Shown: positions 1 through 11,348 of the stretch, piece by piece
Numbering within the stretch: position 1 is the stretch's first letter
Layout of the letters: each line of letters starts with the position of its first letter
Assembly (NCBI RefSeq): GCF_921293095.1
Contig: NC_060248.1
Location: 135,048,972 to 135,112,971 of the forward strand
Length of the DNA: 64,000 nucleotides
Source: Ischnura elegans
Lineage: Eukaryota > Arthropoda > Insecta > Odonata > Coenagrionidae
Direction of reading: 5' to 3'
The notes under the pieces: model-generated
The model's database searches: none
Seen by the model: the letters and a program-made list of their open reading frames with translations, nothing else
What the model was told of the DNA's origin: nothing
Made by a program: the position numbers and the translations under genes

Positions 1-188
1 GAAATATAGTAATGGAATATCACTGAAATACAATTGCCATGATAAAAGTCACAAAAAAACACGGCCACTCCCCTAATTTTTCATTAATGCATTAAACAAT
101 TAAGGCATTTTTTCGTAGTCATTATATTCGAAGAATTTTATTACAAGTTTTATGTTCCTAGTATGCTTAAGAGTTTTCTAGATGGTAA
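1..188. other. Unassigned left-edge sequence
   Basis: AT-rich sequence with no open frame or repeat that I recognise. It ends in TAA (186-188), which is repeated at 1477-1479 and reads as the target-site duplication of the next element. Confidence 0.5.
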
Positions 189-1476
189 AGGCCTGGTTAC
201 ACGGTGCATTAACCCGTACGGGTTAATGTCTAAATGTATGAACGCGAGAATGAACGGAAAAATTCACCGTGTAACCACCCCAAAATGTACAAATGCATGA
301 ACGCGTGAACGGAAAATAGAACCTGTTCTAATTCCGTTCATGCATTCGCACAAGTTGATAACAGAGCCACCTGGTGGGAAACGACACATTTAGTTGTCAT
401 CTGCAGGGCTATTCCACGGCCGTCTTGGCTATTCAGTAACTCTTTACGCGTATTTGTTCATTTGTACTGTATCGTAAGTGCTTGAATCCTACCACAAACA
501 CACCATTAGCATCTACACTAATATTCGCATAGATTATCCCTGTATGTATGCCGGACATACCAAGTTTATGTCTATGGTATCTAATTGGTCGTATTATGCC
601 AGAACAAAACAATCGATGAGGTTGTCACAGAGTTTTCAATACGACATTTGTGTAATACAACGGCTATCATACGACTTATAGAACACATTTAAACATAATT
701 AATATCATACGAATTAACGACAATTCTACCTTTTATACGTCCGAGGTGGGAATGCGCTGGCCCACCACAAAAATACGACTCACATTACGCAAGTTCATAA
801 ATCGACAAGACCTCTGAACCAACATCTTTTCCATCAACAGCAAATATCTTCTTAACTTTATAACCGTCCCGGACAAAGGTAGAACAAAGTATTAAAAATA
901 TCTACTCTCATATATCATCTACACTCAGTGAAACAGATGACAAAAAAATGTCTAGTAAACACGGCTTAAAAACAAGATGCGTCTACAAATTTTCAGCCTA
1001 AGTATTAAATTTTATAACGGTTTGAAGTAAATAGAGTACTATTGAGATATAACATTAAGCGAGCGTTAACGATAAATATTAAATATTAATAAATATTACT
1101 GGCACGAAATGAAACAACTTCGGCAACTACAATGAAAACCACTGTTTACACGGCAGCGCAAATATATTACCAGTATGTGAAATTTCCTGGTCCTACAGGA
1201 AACAACGAAAAGGGAATTATTTTCTGGTAGGTATCGTCTGCTTCCTACCTAATGAGACTGTTTTCACATTTAAATTTTGCGCACTGTAAAGGGAATAAAC
1301 AGAAACTAAACGCCTCGCGTTACGAGAAAATGTGTGAAAACTTGTGCGAACGCATGTACCGTGTAACCGCTCATTCATGCTCCTCGTTCACGCAAACGTC
1401 CATGAATTCAGACATGCAAACAGACACGCATTCATACATTAACCCGTACGGGTTAATGCACCGTGTAACCAGGCCT
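189..1476. mobile_element. PIF/Harbinger-like non-autonomous element
   Basis: The ends are inverted repeats: AGGCCTGGTTACACGGTGCA at the left and its complement ending at 1476. TAA flanks both sides (186-188 and 1477-1479). A 3-bp TWA duplication is the habit of PIF/Harbinger elements, so the class is inferred from the duplication and not from a protein. Each end also contains the same 22-bp perfect palindrome centred on CCGTACGG (207-228 and 1437-1458). Degenerate copies of the CACCGTGTAACC terminal motif recur inside near 268-282 and 1350-1362, so the ends look internally repeated. The roughly 1 kb interior has no recognisable transposase; its short open frames look like chance. Confidence 0.7.
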
Positions 1477-1639
1477 TAAGAATTCATGACCCTGGTGAAA
1501 TATGAAGCGAGTCGGGTTATCAATTTACGGGATTTTTTAAATAAAATTTTAACACCGAAGAAGCGGTACGGAACCGCTTACTATTCATCGAGGCTTTGAT
1601 GCCTTATAGCCCTTATAGTGAAGCAAAGGTCTCCCTCAC

Positions 1640-4496
1640 ACCGAAGGAAAACATTTCTGAAAATAAAATTACAATACTGATTTATCATTACCGGCTTTCT
1701 TTTTAAAAATAACAATCAATACCATCATTGTTTGTGTGTATAGATCACCTGTTGGTGACATAAACATTTTCTTAAAATCACTTACAGAGTTATTGGATAA
1801 ATTGTTGAAACATTGTAGTGCAAACTTCATTTTATGTGGTGACTTTAATATTGACTTATCAAAGGACGACTGTGATATTGTCTCGAAACTTGTTAATTTT
1901 ATGAACTGTTTCAACCTTCATATATGTGTATCAAAACCCCAACTAGAATTGCAAGATATAAAAAATCCACCCTGGACCAAGTCATGACTAATATCCCTGA
2001 AAATAATATTAAAATTAACATGCTTGAACCTGGCTTCTCCGACCACAAAGCTATTTTACTGGAAGTAAACTGTGATACAAAGCTTCTTGAAAATCCCAGT
2101 GTATGGTCTTACAAACGTTGCTACCATGATAACCTCATCCATCTCTTTGGGCTTGCACTGCAAAATGAAAAATGGAGTGAAGTATACGAGGCAAACTCCT
2201 TTGATGCTAAAATGGTTGCTTTCCTATCTAGATTTCAGTTCATATTTGACACATCTTTTCAATCTAAAAAGTGTAGGGTTTGCATCTCTGACACAAGACT
2301 AAAGAGTTGGATAACACCTGAAATTGTCCACTTGAGCAAAGTAAAGCGAGAGCTACACAATAAATATAAGCAGTGTAGCAGTGATCAAAACAAGACTGCT
2401 TACAAACATTTCGTCAAGCAATACAAGAAAATAATCCATCGTGCAAAATCTTCTTACAACGATAAATGGATAGAAAATTCAGGAAATGCTTCAAGGGCAG
2501 CCTGGTCAATTATTAAAAAGGAGAGCAATAACAATCCAGCCTCTTTGCCAGAAGCTTTAAGTGTTATACAATCTGGTACATTAGTGACGAACCCATTAAC
2601 TGTAGCTAATGTTTTTAATGATTACTTTATTGAAGCTCCAGAGAAAATACTCAAGGTATTCAGCAACACTCATTCTACCAAAGATCCTCAATACAAGTTA
2701 TCTATACAAGCTAATTTAAAGAGTGCACCCTTTATTTACCCAGCCACCCCAAGGGAAATTTTAAAAATCGGGCTCTCCCTCCAAAACAAAATGTCATCAG
2801 GCTTTGATGGCATTCCAGATAAGATTATTAAATACTCTATTCCTTTCATTGTCAACCTACTTACCTATCTGTGTAATTTATCAATATCAGAAGGTACCTT
2901 CCCTCAGCAAAAAATTTGCAAAGTCTACCCTCTCTTCAAAAAAGGAGATAAAAAGGATTGTAATAACTATAGGCCTATAAGCTTACTTTCAGGTTTTTCA
3001 AAGATAATTGAAAAGGTCATGTACAATCGCCTTATAGGTTTCTTGAATAAAAACAATAGTTTATCCAAATACCAATTTGGCTTCCGCCACAATAAATCAA
3101 CAGCCGATGCTTTTTTTGAATTTGTGAATGAGGCAACTAATGCTCTCGACAAAAATAATCTTGCTGTGGGGTTGTTTATCGATCTCAAAAAAGCTTTTGA
3201 TACTGTTAGCCATGACATAATGTTACGGTGCCTTTCAAATTATGGTATTACTGGAGTAGCTTATTCTTGGTTAAAATCTTATCTGACAAACAGGTACCAA
3301 TTTGTCCAAATATCTTACCTGGATTCAGATACAAAATATATAAATAATTTCTCTTCAACCACGAAACAAGTTAAATTTGGAGTACCCCAAGGCTCAATAT
3401 TAGGGCCATTATTGTTCACATTATACATAAATGACCTTCCTGCATACTTACAGGAAGTAAAAACAATATTATTTGCTGATGATACTAGTATATTGGTGCA
3501 AGCCCCTAACTCACAAGAACTGCAAGAAAAGGTAAACTCCACAGTTCAACGTATACAGCTATGGCCGAGAAGTAGTATGCTAGTTCTCAACCTGGAAAAA
3601 ACTGTCTGTGTGAACTTCAACTGTAAACAGCCACCAAAAATTGAACTATTCAATACTGAAATCTGAAATGTAAATAACACTTCCTTCCTTGGAATTACTT
3701 TAGAAAAATCCTTGAAGTGGTGTACATATATCGAAACCTTAACCTCCAAATTGTCACGTACTATTTATCAACTGCGTCACTTACGTTCAAGTGTCTCTTT
3801 GAGTGTCTTAAAACATGTGTACTATGCTAACTTTCAATCCTTAATTTCTTACGGTATTATTTTCTGGGGTGACAGTTGCAATAGCAACGAGATATTTATT
3901 CTACAAAAGAAAGCCTTGAGAATTATGTTAAATTTACAATATAAAGAATCTTGTCGGCCTCACTTTGAAACACATAAAATATTGACTGTAACATCCCTCT
4001 ACATTCTGAATTTAATGGTATTCATAAAAAAGCGTGTACATTTTCTCCCAAAAAATGCTGACTACCATTCGCATATGACAAGAACAAAAGACTACCTGCA
4101 TGTTCTTCCTAGAAAGACAAAAAGGAGTAGTGATGGTCCTCTCCATAAGGGAACAAAACTTTATGACCTTCTACCTGAACAGTTAAGAAATTTATCATCA
4201 ATTGAACTCTTTAAAGTGAATCTCAAAAGATACCTAATGAAAAATACCTTGTATAGTGTTGATGAATATATGAACTATTGTAAAGAAAACATTTGTAAAC
4301 GTATTCTATGAGCAGTGCTTGTACTTAAAATTTTATGCTGTGACAAATGTAACTTTCCAAATGTATACTTTTTTATGTGAATGTTACCTGATATATCATC
4401 CCATGTTATTCATCAGTGTATTGTATTGACGAAGCCTATACCATTTACTAATCTGTATTGGTTCTCTTGGCTAATAAAACTATTATTATTATTAAT
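1640..4496 (+). mobile_element. Non-LTR retrotransposon (CR1/Jockey-type LINE), 5'-truncated
   Basis: Plus-strand LINE covering the end of the endonuclease domain, the whole reverse transcriptase and the C-terminal region, followed by a short 3' UTR and an ATT-repeat tail at about 4483-4496. A microsatellite 3' tail instead of poly-A fits CR1-like clades. The 5' limit is approximate: endonuclease similarity starts near 1700 and no ORF1 is seen, so the copy is 5'-truncated as most LINE copies are. It lies downstream of Top2 and on the opposite strand. Confidence 0.85.
1736..4311 (+). pseudogene. LINE ORF2 endonuclease/reverse transcriptase, broken
   Basis: Codes for a LINE ORF2 that nicks the target and copies RNA into DNA. 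The first frame (1736-1987) has endonuclease motifs YRSPVGD and ILCGDFNID. The protein then continues in another frame from about 1924 (LDQVMTN, SDHKAI), so one frameshift lies near 1920-1935. The reverse transcriptase follows: the NYRPISLLS block, the FGFRHNKST block, the first catalytic aspartate in FIDLKKAFDTV, GVPQGSILGP, then FADD with the paired aspartates. A TGA at 3664-3666 stops the frame, but the same frame resumes with FLGITLEKSLKW and runs to 4311. The copy therefore has at least one frameshift and one nonsense codon and should be inactive. Confidence 0.88.
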
Positions 4497-4905
4497 AGAT
4501 ATTCGAAAGCACAAAGGACCTAGGCGGGAAAGCGAAGGTTGTTAGAAGGAAAATTCCCAACTCCATGAATGAAACCCTAAATAAATCCTCCGTATAAAAA
4601 CACCATGTATTAGATTCCTTTTCCTTAGTCGGAAGTATGTCAACTTAAATAAACTTGTATTGAAACATTTATTTTTATAATAGAGTTGACTTCATAGAAT
4701 ATTCAGCAGTGGTGAAATTAAAAAGAAATCATCAATACCATTCTAGTTGTTAAATTAATAAAAGTCATGGCAAAAATTTTTCTTTGCGAAGGATAACATT
4801 CTCTATTCAATAGGGGTTCCCCAAACCCTAGTTTTTGAGGGTATGTCGTAAAATTTACTGCAATCCTCTTTACTACAATCAATTTTACAGGAAGTTACCT
4901 GCCAA
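4497..4905. other. No feature recognised
   Basis: AT-rich flank between the LINE tail and a small open frame. I see no terminal repeats or coding similarity. Confidence 0.4.
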
Positions 4906-5199
4906 TTAACCAGCAAATAAATTACTAAGAATGACCTTGTGCTTTCCTAGCAAATCAACTGGACAAGGAGCTCTCAGGTTTCCAACCAGGCGAGTTTGCC
5001 CATTACCCATGTCCGATGCATCAAGATCCATCATGTTTCTTGCCTCCACGGAATGATGCTGGTGCCCAAGGGTTGCCCTCCATTTATACCACTTTCTTTG
5101 CCCAAATGTCTTCTCACTGTCTGGTATTTTCCGCAGGAAGAAATGTAGACTATCACCCAGTTGGAAACCCAAGGGCACTTCATCCAAAAATAACTAGGT
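4906..5199 (-). other. Unassigned open frame, possible exon
   Basis: A minus-strand frame stays open for about 97 codons and ends at a TAA at 4906-4908. It begins just after a TTATTACCTAG stretch that would make a good splice acceptor, in frame with the coding stretch. The residue mix (for example FQLGDSLHFFLRK and GQRKWYKWRATLG) looks more protein-like than chance, but I recognise no family. It could be the last exon of an unknown gene, a remnant of a mobile element, or part of an extended Top2 3' UTR. No ATG start is evident. Confidence 0.25.
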
Positions 5200-6953
5200 A
5201 ATAAATTACTTACCAATGCGAACAACACTATAGAATTATAATTACTTTTTCAGTGTGAACACACATTGATTTTATTTATAAGAACATTAAACCGATTTTT
5301 TGAGAGTTTAGGAATTTCAAGGAGCTGTACTATCCCAGAAGTTACATTTATTTGACAGCATAAATCAAAATCTCATTTGAAGAAAAGTCCTGTTTACACT
5401 AAAAATTAATGATAGCAAAAAAATTAATCATTATATGCTAAATTCTGCAAAGTAAATATAGGTTGTTTTAAGATTAAATATAATGTTATTGATAAGCTCA
5501 AGCTCATCATCTACAAAAAAAAGCAAAACGAAATTTGTGTATTTGTTTAATTGAGTCCTTAAAAACATCAATTTTTTAGGTACCAAAATTTTCATCTAGT
5601 CGATAACTGTAAAATTTAAACCATATTAATATACAGTTGGAACAAATTAAAAATTCATAATAAAAGACAACAGTCATCATATAAAATCTCATCAAATTCT
5701 TATCTTAAATTACAAAAAGTGGAAAATTATTTCAGTTCATTATACTTCACGGGTAAAAAGATTTTGCTGCACTTAGGAAGAATGGGCTACAAGAGCATTG
5801 AAAAATACAGTCTATGTACGTATTTCAGTTCATAGAAAGTTCTCAGTACAGACTCTCATGATGGGAACTCATGGGATGTTGATGTTACAATGTGAAGTAA
5901 AGGATTGAAAATAAAATTAATACTCTTCATCACAATTGCCTGAAATTTCTATTTTCTGCTATGAAGTGCATCATGACCTAGCACCAAATTATATTCCCAC
6001 TAATCCCTGCACCATTTCTTACTAAAGGAACATTCATTCCACAATGATTTCAAGATTTACAAAGGAGGGAAAACAGTGCGGAGCACATTAAATTCCCATT
6101 AAACAGCATTACTTTTTAGCTTTTTCAGCTAAACTTATTTACATAAATGAAAAAGAAAGGCATTGTTTCTACCTTGAAAATAGTTAACATCTAGTTCACA
6201 CTTGTTATCACCAAAATAGTGAAACAAAACACACAAACATTGAGTTCCAATGTACGGCAGAAAATTAGAAAAACAAAAAATAACATGGCATTTAACATAA
6301 TACTCATATTACACATTCACAATATTAATTTTTAAATGAATTGACAAGTGAAAACTTATTTCTTTAGCATAATGGTTGGTATTCCTGGATAGGAAGGAGC
6401 ATTACTGAAACAGTTTCAGTATGAAAATGTTGAAATAATGAAAAATTATTTTCCTCAATATCCATAAAAGGAGAGAATCAAGGACAAAGAAACCAATGGA
6501 ACTAAAGACTATGTTAACTTCACGAGTCTGGTATTGAACTTTCTTCCCTCTCATCTTCATAATTCTCTTTAAAATAAACACCACCAAAAATGCTGCAGTA
6601 CAAAATTTACCACACATACAGGTTGCTTCAGTAGATAACACATGCTAATTGCTCTGGTCACCAATGAATCGTTTCAACTAAAATATGATGAGAACATGAG
6701 ATTTAAAATGGTTCCATAAGAAAGTAAGGTAATAACGAAGTGAGCAACAGTTTCCAATTACACCACATCTACTCCAGATTCTCGCTTGCGGTTGCTGTGT
6801 AATATCATACATGTACCTAGTTCATTATAACTATGTAAACAGCCATTGCCTCCCTTCATTCAATGAATAATTCAAATGAGTTGAGAACTGAAATGATTAA
6901 TCCTTTCTCAATTCTGAAATACAAGGAAATAAAAACATTGAACACACAACTTC
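5200..6953. other. AT-rich region downstream of Top2
   Basis: About 1.75 kb of AT-rich sequence without a convincing gene or repeat. It may hold the distal 3' UTR of Top2 if a more distant polyadenylation site is used; a TTTATT (AATAAA on the minus strand) occurs near 5271. Confidence 0.35.
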
Positions 6954-6959
6954 TTTAAT
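6954..6959 (-). promoter_or_regulatory. Candidate Top2 polyadenylation signal
   Basis: Reads ATTAAA on the minus strand, about 470 bases past the Top2 stop codon, and is followed at once by the GT-rich stretch GTTGTGTGTTC. That pairing fits a cleavage signal with a downstream element, but other candidates farther away cannot be excluded. Confidence 0.3.
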
Positions 6960-7426
6960 GATGAGACTGGAATCGAATTCAATGAATAGGTGTGATGCTT
7001 TATACTAACTAAAATATATTTTAAAAGAATACAGTTTGAACAAGTACATAAAAACATATTATAAATATGCCAGCGACAGTCTGAAGTCCTTTCTGCCTAT
7101 TGAAAGGAATGATATTACACTGAAAAACATACACAGAGGTCGTCTCTCACTGCAGAGAGATGGAGTCCAATTCACATTCACTATAAAAACCATCAATAAA
7201 TTATACATGTATAAAATCACACTCCACCTAATAGTAAAGGATAAATACGGAACATCGGAGCCACCGTTAGTCACCATGTTTAAATTCCTGACCCTCCACT
7301 CGGTCTCTCGAGACTGGTCTATGAGGACATAGCAAAAGACTCCTGGTATAGCCATGGCCTTCAACTGATGATGATCCCTTACTGGCTAAAAAAATTTACC
7401 ATAGCACATGCTCATTCATTATCCAA

Positions 7427-7597
7427 TCAATCAGAGTCGTCGTCATCAGATGAGAGCGCATACTTGACGGGTTTTCTTGCTCGGCCACCAGCGGCAGCCC
7501 TTGCTGGGGGCGGGGCTGGCACATATTCATCCTCACCCTCACTATTCATGACAAAATCATCATCATCATCATCCTTGGACTTCCCCTTCCCTTTTGG
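7427..7597 (-). CDS. Top2: DNA topoisomerase II, last coding exon
   Basis: Encodes the last 56 residues plus TGA (7427-7429). It starts in phase 0 after a CTCTTGCAG acceptor with PKGKGKSK, then six aspartates coded by a GAT run, then VPAPPPARAAAGG. It ends RKPVKYALSSDDDDSD. The end matches the KPIKYLEESDEDD-type tail of vertebrate TOP2, a basic-acidic end reported to tether the enzyme to chromatin. The GAT run is a trinucleotide repeat and may vary in length between individuals. Confidence 0.93.
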   Translation of the reverse strand, partial: PKGKGKSKDDDDDDFVMNSEGEDEYVPAPPPARAAAGGRARKPVKYALSSDDDDSD

Positions 7598-7694
7598 CTG
7601 CAAGAGATGAAGTTATTAGATAAAATAGAAGTAGAGTGAATATGTATTATGATCTAGTGCAATCACACATTTTTATCAGAAAACCCTCGCTAAC

Positions 7695-7837
7695 CTTAAT
7701 GAGTTCAAATTCCTCATCAGAATCTGAATCCATGCTTCGTTTCTTGGCGGCTGGTTTTTTTGCTGGCTTAGCCCGTGGTTTTGGCTCCTTGGGTTCTTTT
7801 GGAGGTCGTGCGGCGGCTGGTTTCTTCTTCGGAGGGG
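7695..7837 (-). CDS. Top2: DNA topoisomerase II, C-terminal tail exon
   Basis: Encodes a proline- and lysine-rich linker (APPKKKPAAARPPKEPKEPK) and then an acidic block (RSMDSDSDEEFELIK). It starts with two bases of a split alanine codon and ends in phase 0 at a GTTAGC donor. Low-complexity basic/acidic patches of this sort are usual in the disordered TOP2 tail, where nuclear import signals and phosphosites sit. The KPAKKPAAKKR stretch could serve as a bipartite nuclear localisation signal (inference). Confidence 0.9.
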
Positions 7838-8216
7838 CTGAGAGAACAACTTGAAAATTAGAAAATCCTAACAATATGATACAGCATTCATGGGCTAGTG
7901 TTTAACCAGAAAATCACGGAAATACAATAAAACCCTCTCCAAGAATATACTGGGAAACATTCAGAATGTATCTACTGGAGAAATGCAATATCAAGGTCTA
8001 ATTTTTTTTTAACTATCACTAAAGACAGCTGTTAAAGCCATCAGTGAAGTTAAAAAAGTTCATACCACAGTCTACTAGTGATTAAAAAAGAAGTAAGGAC
8101 ATTATTATTTCCCATAAAATCAAAATATGACATGTTTTTTACAAAATATAAATTCACCTATACTAAGCATTTGCTTTAGAACTGATTGAAATACATAAAT
8201 ACCACACAGTCACAAT
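7838..8216. other. Top2 intron sequence, nothing recognised
   Basis: Start of the 2.7-kb intron between the two exons above and below. AT-rich; no repeat ends or coding similarity seen. Confidence 0.4.
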
Positions 8217-8453
8217 ACCAAAATTCTTGGATCATATCTTAAAGTCAATCTTGATTGGATACCACATATTACTGAAATAATCAAGAAGGCTACTACTGGG
8301 ATCTACATGATTGAGAATCTTGCAACAATGACCTAAGTCTTACCTCCCATGCTAAACTTCATTCCTATTTAGCCCATGGAATTGTCTTCCAGGGAAATGC
8401 TAGTACAGCTACCAAGGCATTTTCTACGCAAAAGAGGGCTGCTAAATAATGTT
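8217..8453 (+). mobile_element. Diverged LINE fragment (C-terminal RT region)
   Basis: The plus strand reads FLGSYLKVNLDWIPHITEI, then KKATTGIYMIENL, and in a shifted frame HAKLHSYLAHGIVFQGNA and STQKRAAK before a stop. This order matches the region after the polymerase domain of Jockey/CR1-type LINEs, and aligns with FLGITLEKSLKW...YGIIFWGDS...QKKALRIM of the LINE at 1640-4496. It is a short, frameshifted and old fragment, with no ends visible. Confidence 0.7.
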
Positions 8454-9139
8454 AAGTGTTTTCGAAAGAACACCAGCAAAAATAATGTTTAGAGAACTCA
8501 TGATAGTTACTCGGCCAGGTAGAAAGAAAAAGGGATGCCTTTGAGGTTCCCATGATTCCCAAGGGTTTTTTGAGATATCTGACAGTAAAATTAGGATAAT
8601 TTAACATGGGCTCTGATGGAGGAATACAGATTTTTCGAGCTAGCAAAGCTGTTTGTAACAAGATGTTGAGACAGCACCTATTAGAAACAAAATTTTGCGT
8701 CAAATTGAAATATGTACGGGAAAGTTAAATCCATGATAAATTAGGAAAGATATTTGTGAAATATTGCCTGAAATGGCAAGGCGGCTGGGAATCTCAACAT
8801 CGCAAAACGAAAACTACAACACGGACTTCACCTAAATTATGCAAATACATTTAGTTTCCCAGGTTTTACATATACTTTTATGTATTTGAAATGTTTGTGA
8901 CCTCTAAGGTTCGTTTCCTCTTGTTGGGATCAGCGTTCCCCAAAACGCATGTGCTATGTCTATCGTACTGTTTGTGTAATTGTGACCATCTTTAATTCCA
9001 TTTCTTCTTCTGTGTGCGTTGAATTCTTCGTTTGTGGCGGGACCTATGCCCAGAGCCATCTCTTGGCCAACTCATAGGGCTAGATCTTGGGGGGAATTGG
9101 TTGCATAAACCCCCACCGAAAACAATGGAGATAAAATTA
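8454..9139. other. Top2 intron sequence, possibly SINE-adjacent
   Basis: No coding similarity seen. The part from about 8880 is less AT-rich than its surroundings and may belong to the mobile element that contains the tRNA-like segment that follows, but I found no terminal repeat to show this. Confidence 0.35.
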
Positions 9140-9211
9140 GCCTGGATAGCTCGGTGGTCTGAGCATCTGCCCGGACACCAGAAGGTCCGTGGTTCGATTC
9201 CCGGTTCAGGT
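9140..9211 (+). mobile_element. tRNA-like SINE head
   Basis: A 72-base tRNA-like segment. GCCTGGA at the start pairs with TTCAGGT at the end over seven positions, counting two G-U pairs. A D-arm-like GCTC/GAGC pair follows, and a perfect pol III B box, GGTTCGATTCC, sits at 9191-9201; TAGCTCGGTGG at 9148 resembles an A box. The anticodon and T stems pair poorly and the base before the anticodon is C rather than T. I read it as the promoter head of a tRNA-derived SINE whose body continues to about 9290, not as a working tRNA gene. Confidence 0.6.
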
Positions 9212-9578
9212 GAAATTTTTCCATGTGTTTTCGGCCTTCATTCCATTTCCACGCCACACTGTGTCATCGTCCTGTATTTATGTTTCTGTTAGAAAAACTT
9301 AGTAATAGAGGGAAAAAAACTAAAAATAAATGGAGGGAACTTACGGGGAATGGTTATTTCTTTCGAATTTTCAATGGGACGCTGCCCATCTTTCTCAAGT
9401 GAGAAGAGGAGGAAATGTGAGGGTAGAAGGAAGGGGTAAAGACGGTCGATGGGGATGAAAAACGGTCGATGGGGATTGTTGTGCTTTAGTGAGCACGGTT
9501 GATTCCTGGTGCAGAAAACGCACGGAGAGCCCAAATGCACGCCTGCTCCAGGTCCTACAGCTAGTCAACAAGACAGTG
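9212..9578. repeat. SINE body and repeated sequence block
   Basis: After the tRNA-like head comes a non-coding stretch. A block at about 9431-9520 (GGTAAAGACGGTCGATGGGG ... GGTTGATTCCTGGTGCAG) is repeated in direct orientation, with changes, at about 9678-9760. Each block sits next to sequence that takes part in the inverted repeat described in the next entry. Confidence 0.5.
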
Positions 9579-9663
9579 GTCAACTTGACTAGTTTCAACA
9601 CTGCTTCCAACTTTTGCACACTGAATTGTTGATGACACTTTTGACCAAATATTCACAATCTAA
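9579..9663. repeat. Left arm of an 85-bp inverted repeat
   Basis: This segment (starting GTCAACTTGACTAG, ending TTCACAATCTAA) is the near-perfect reverse complement of 9866-9950. Only a few mismatches are visible in the 85 bases. About 200 bp separate the arms, including a direct repeat of the AAATATTCACAATCTAA end at about 9776-9794. It could be a foldback element or a duplicated terminal repeat. Confidence 0.8.
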
Positions 9664-9865
9664 CGAAGGGTGCAAAGGAGAGGGTAAAGATGGAGGGAGG
9701 AAAAACGGTTGACAGGGATTGGTTGTGCTCTTTAGTGGGTGCGGTTGATTCCTGGTGCAGAGAACTGGGTGCAGACCAAATATTCACAATCTAAGGAAGG
9801 GTTTACATAAATAAATAAATAAGTTGTATATAATTAATATAATTTATTTATTCACGATTTACCCC

Positions 9866-9950
9866 TTAGATTGTGAATATTTGGTCAAACGTGTCATCAA
9901 CAATTCAGTGTGCTAAAGTTGGAAGCAGTGTTGAAACTAGTCAAGTTGAC
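9866..9950. repeat. Right arm of the 85-bp inverted repeat
   Basis: Reverse complement of 9579-9663. The sequence between the arms includes an ATAAATAAATAAATAA microsatellite at about 9808-9822. Confidence 0.8.
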
Positions 9951-10543
9951 TACTGCAAATACCTTTTAATAATTATTTTTGGTGTTTGCATTGAGCTGAG
10001 GTGTAAAATTGCACACACATTTCATTCCTAACTACGCTTTCCTTTGCTTTAATTATTTTTTAGCAACCCTTTTGCTTAAATAATAGGTAGCTCAGTTACA
10101 TCACTTGACTTCAGAGGATGCTGCTCCAACTAACTACCTTAAATTGTTATTCAGAAACAATCCACAATTGCAAACGACCAATTCTGATACATTCTGAAAA
10201 TGCACATTTGGCAAATCAGTCACAATGCATAAGCAAGAGAGAAACTAACCCTGAATGACCTACATATCACAAGATTCCTATTTCAGATAAAAATTTATAC
10301 AGCCAAAATGCCGTTGAAGACAAATTAAAAGAGCTCCTTTTTCACAAGTGTTACCACAGTATTGATGAGTTTTTTTAACTATAGTATTTGACTTTGAAGA
10401 CTTTATTTTATTATTTATTTCTTCTTTTTCATACACACACATTTACTCCGCACATGTCCCACAAAGTCCCATTCTCATAAACCACCAACAGGACAACAAA
10501 GATTATCATTACATTTATAATTATCATTATTATTGTAACAAAC
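9951..10543. other. Top2 intron sequence, nothing recognised
   Basis: AT-rich intron sequence ending in a TTATTATTGTAACAAACC stretch that carries the donor of the next upstream exon. Confidence 0.4.
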
Positions 10544-10732
10544 CTTTAGGTGGAGCACTGTCTTCATCCGATGAATCAGTTAAACTTCTTTTGTAAGTCC
10601 CATTGCTAACAGAAGGAGGAGGTGGTTCACTGATGCTGACAGGTGCTGGTGCACTCGGCGCCACGGGTTTTTCAGGACTACTTCCCACAAGGGAGTCAAA
10701 TAATGAATCGGAGTTCCTAGGTTCAGGGAGAG
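10544..10732 (-). CDS. Top2: DNA topoisomerase II, C-terminal tail exon
   Basis: Encodes 62 full codons of the disordered tail: LPEPRNSDSLFDSLVG, a proline-rich stretch (KPVAPSAPAPVSISEPPPP) and SLTDSSDEDSAPPK. Two leading bases and one trailing base belong to split alanine codons shared with the neighbouring exons. The TDSSDED block resembles a casein kinase 2 target site, which is common in TOP2 tails (inference). It is the least conserved part of the protein and is placed by frame and splice sites more than by similarity. Confidence 0.85.
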
Positions 10733-10849
10733 CTAGAAAATAATGATATTAAAAGATAGAGGTTTTAAATCACACCTTTATAACAACCTCATAGGATCAT
10801 AAATCATGCATACTTTTTTCCAATACAGAAACTACATCAGGCTCCAGTG

Positions 10850-11346
10850 TTCTGAAATCATGAATTATAATTTTTTAGCTAACAAGGAAGAGCTACAGTC
10901 GGATGGTTCTTTTTCAATCAGTGCTAATTAAAAATCTGTTTGTTGGTAATTCTCTGATTTCCTTTTGTATCTTCATGGAGTGAATAACAATACATACATC
11001 ATTTCCTGATGCATATTTACTCCTGTCCTTCACACACCCTCTGACCTCAATAATAACAAGAAACTCTATCTACATTGCCCAACATGTTCCTGAGGGCTGA
11101 AGGAGTTGGGGGTCCTTGCAGTGCTCACCCTATCTTTCGGTCCTTGATAAAAAAGGACCAGATGGCAACAACGCTTATCTTTGGTAGTCTCTTAAGTTTT
11201 TCTGGCTTTTAATGCATATTAGTCTCCTCTAGGATGTTCTTGTGTTTTTTGCTGTCTTCATTATAGATCTGAAGTCACATAGTTGACTGAGGAATCATTT
11301 CCTTCAACAAAATGTTCTGTGCATTTACCCTATGAAAGTGCATACA
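10850..11346 (+). mobile_element. piggyBac-family relic (5' non-coding part)
   Basis: This stretch resembles the non-coding leader of the piggyBac element at 52881 (about 53230-53760), in the same direction. Shared landmarks are TCGGTAATTCTCT-like sequence, CCCTATCTTTCGG, CCTTGATA, ACAACGCTTATCTTTG, ATGCATATTAGTC and GAGGAATCATTTCCTT. It stops at GAAAGTGCATACATA, where a mariner begins at a TA. It is a relic of an older copy of the same family, split by that mariner. Confidence 0.75.
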
Positions 11347-11348
11347 TA

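Noticed and set aside
7636..7854. Plus-strand frame rich in alanine and glycine
   Set aside because: Antisense shadow of the Top2 exon at 7695-7837.
9140..9211. A working tRNA gene
   Set aside because: Acceptor and D pairing are good and the B box is perfect, but the anticodon and T stems fit poorly, T33 is replaced by C, and it continues into SINE-like sequence.
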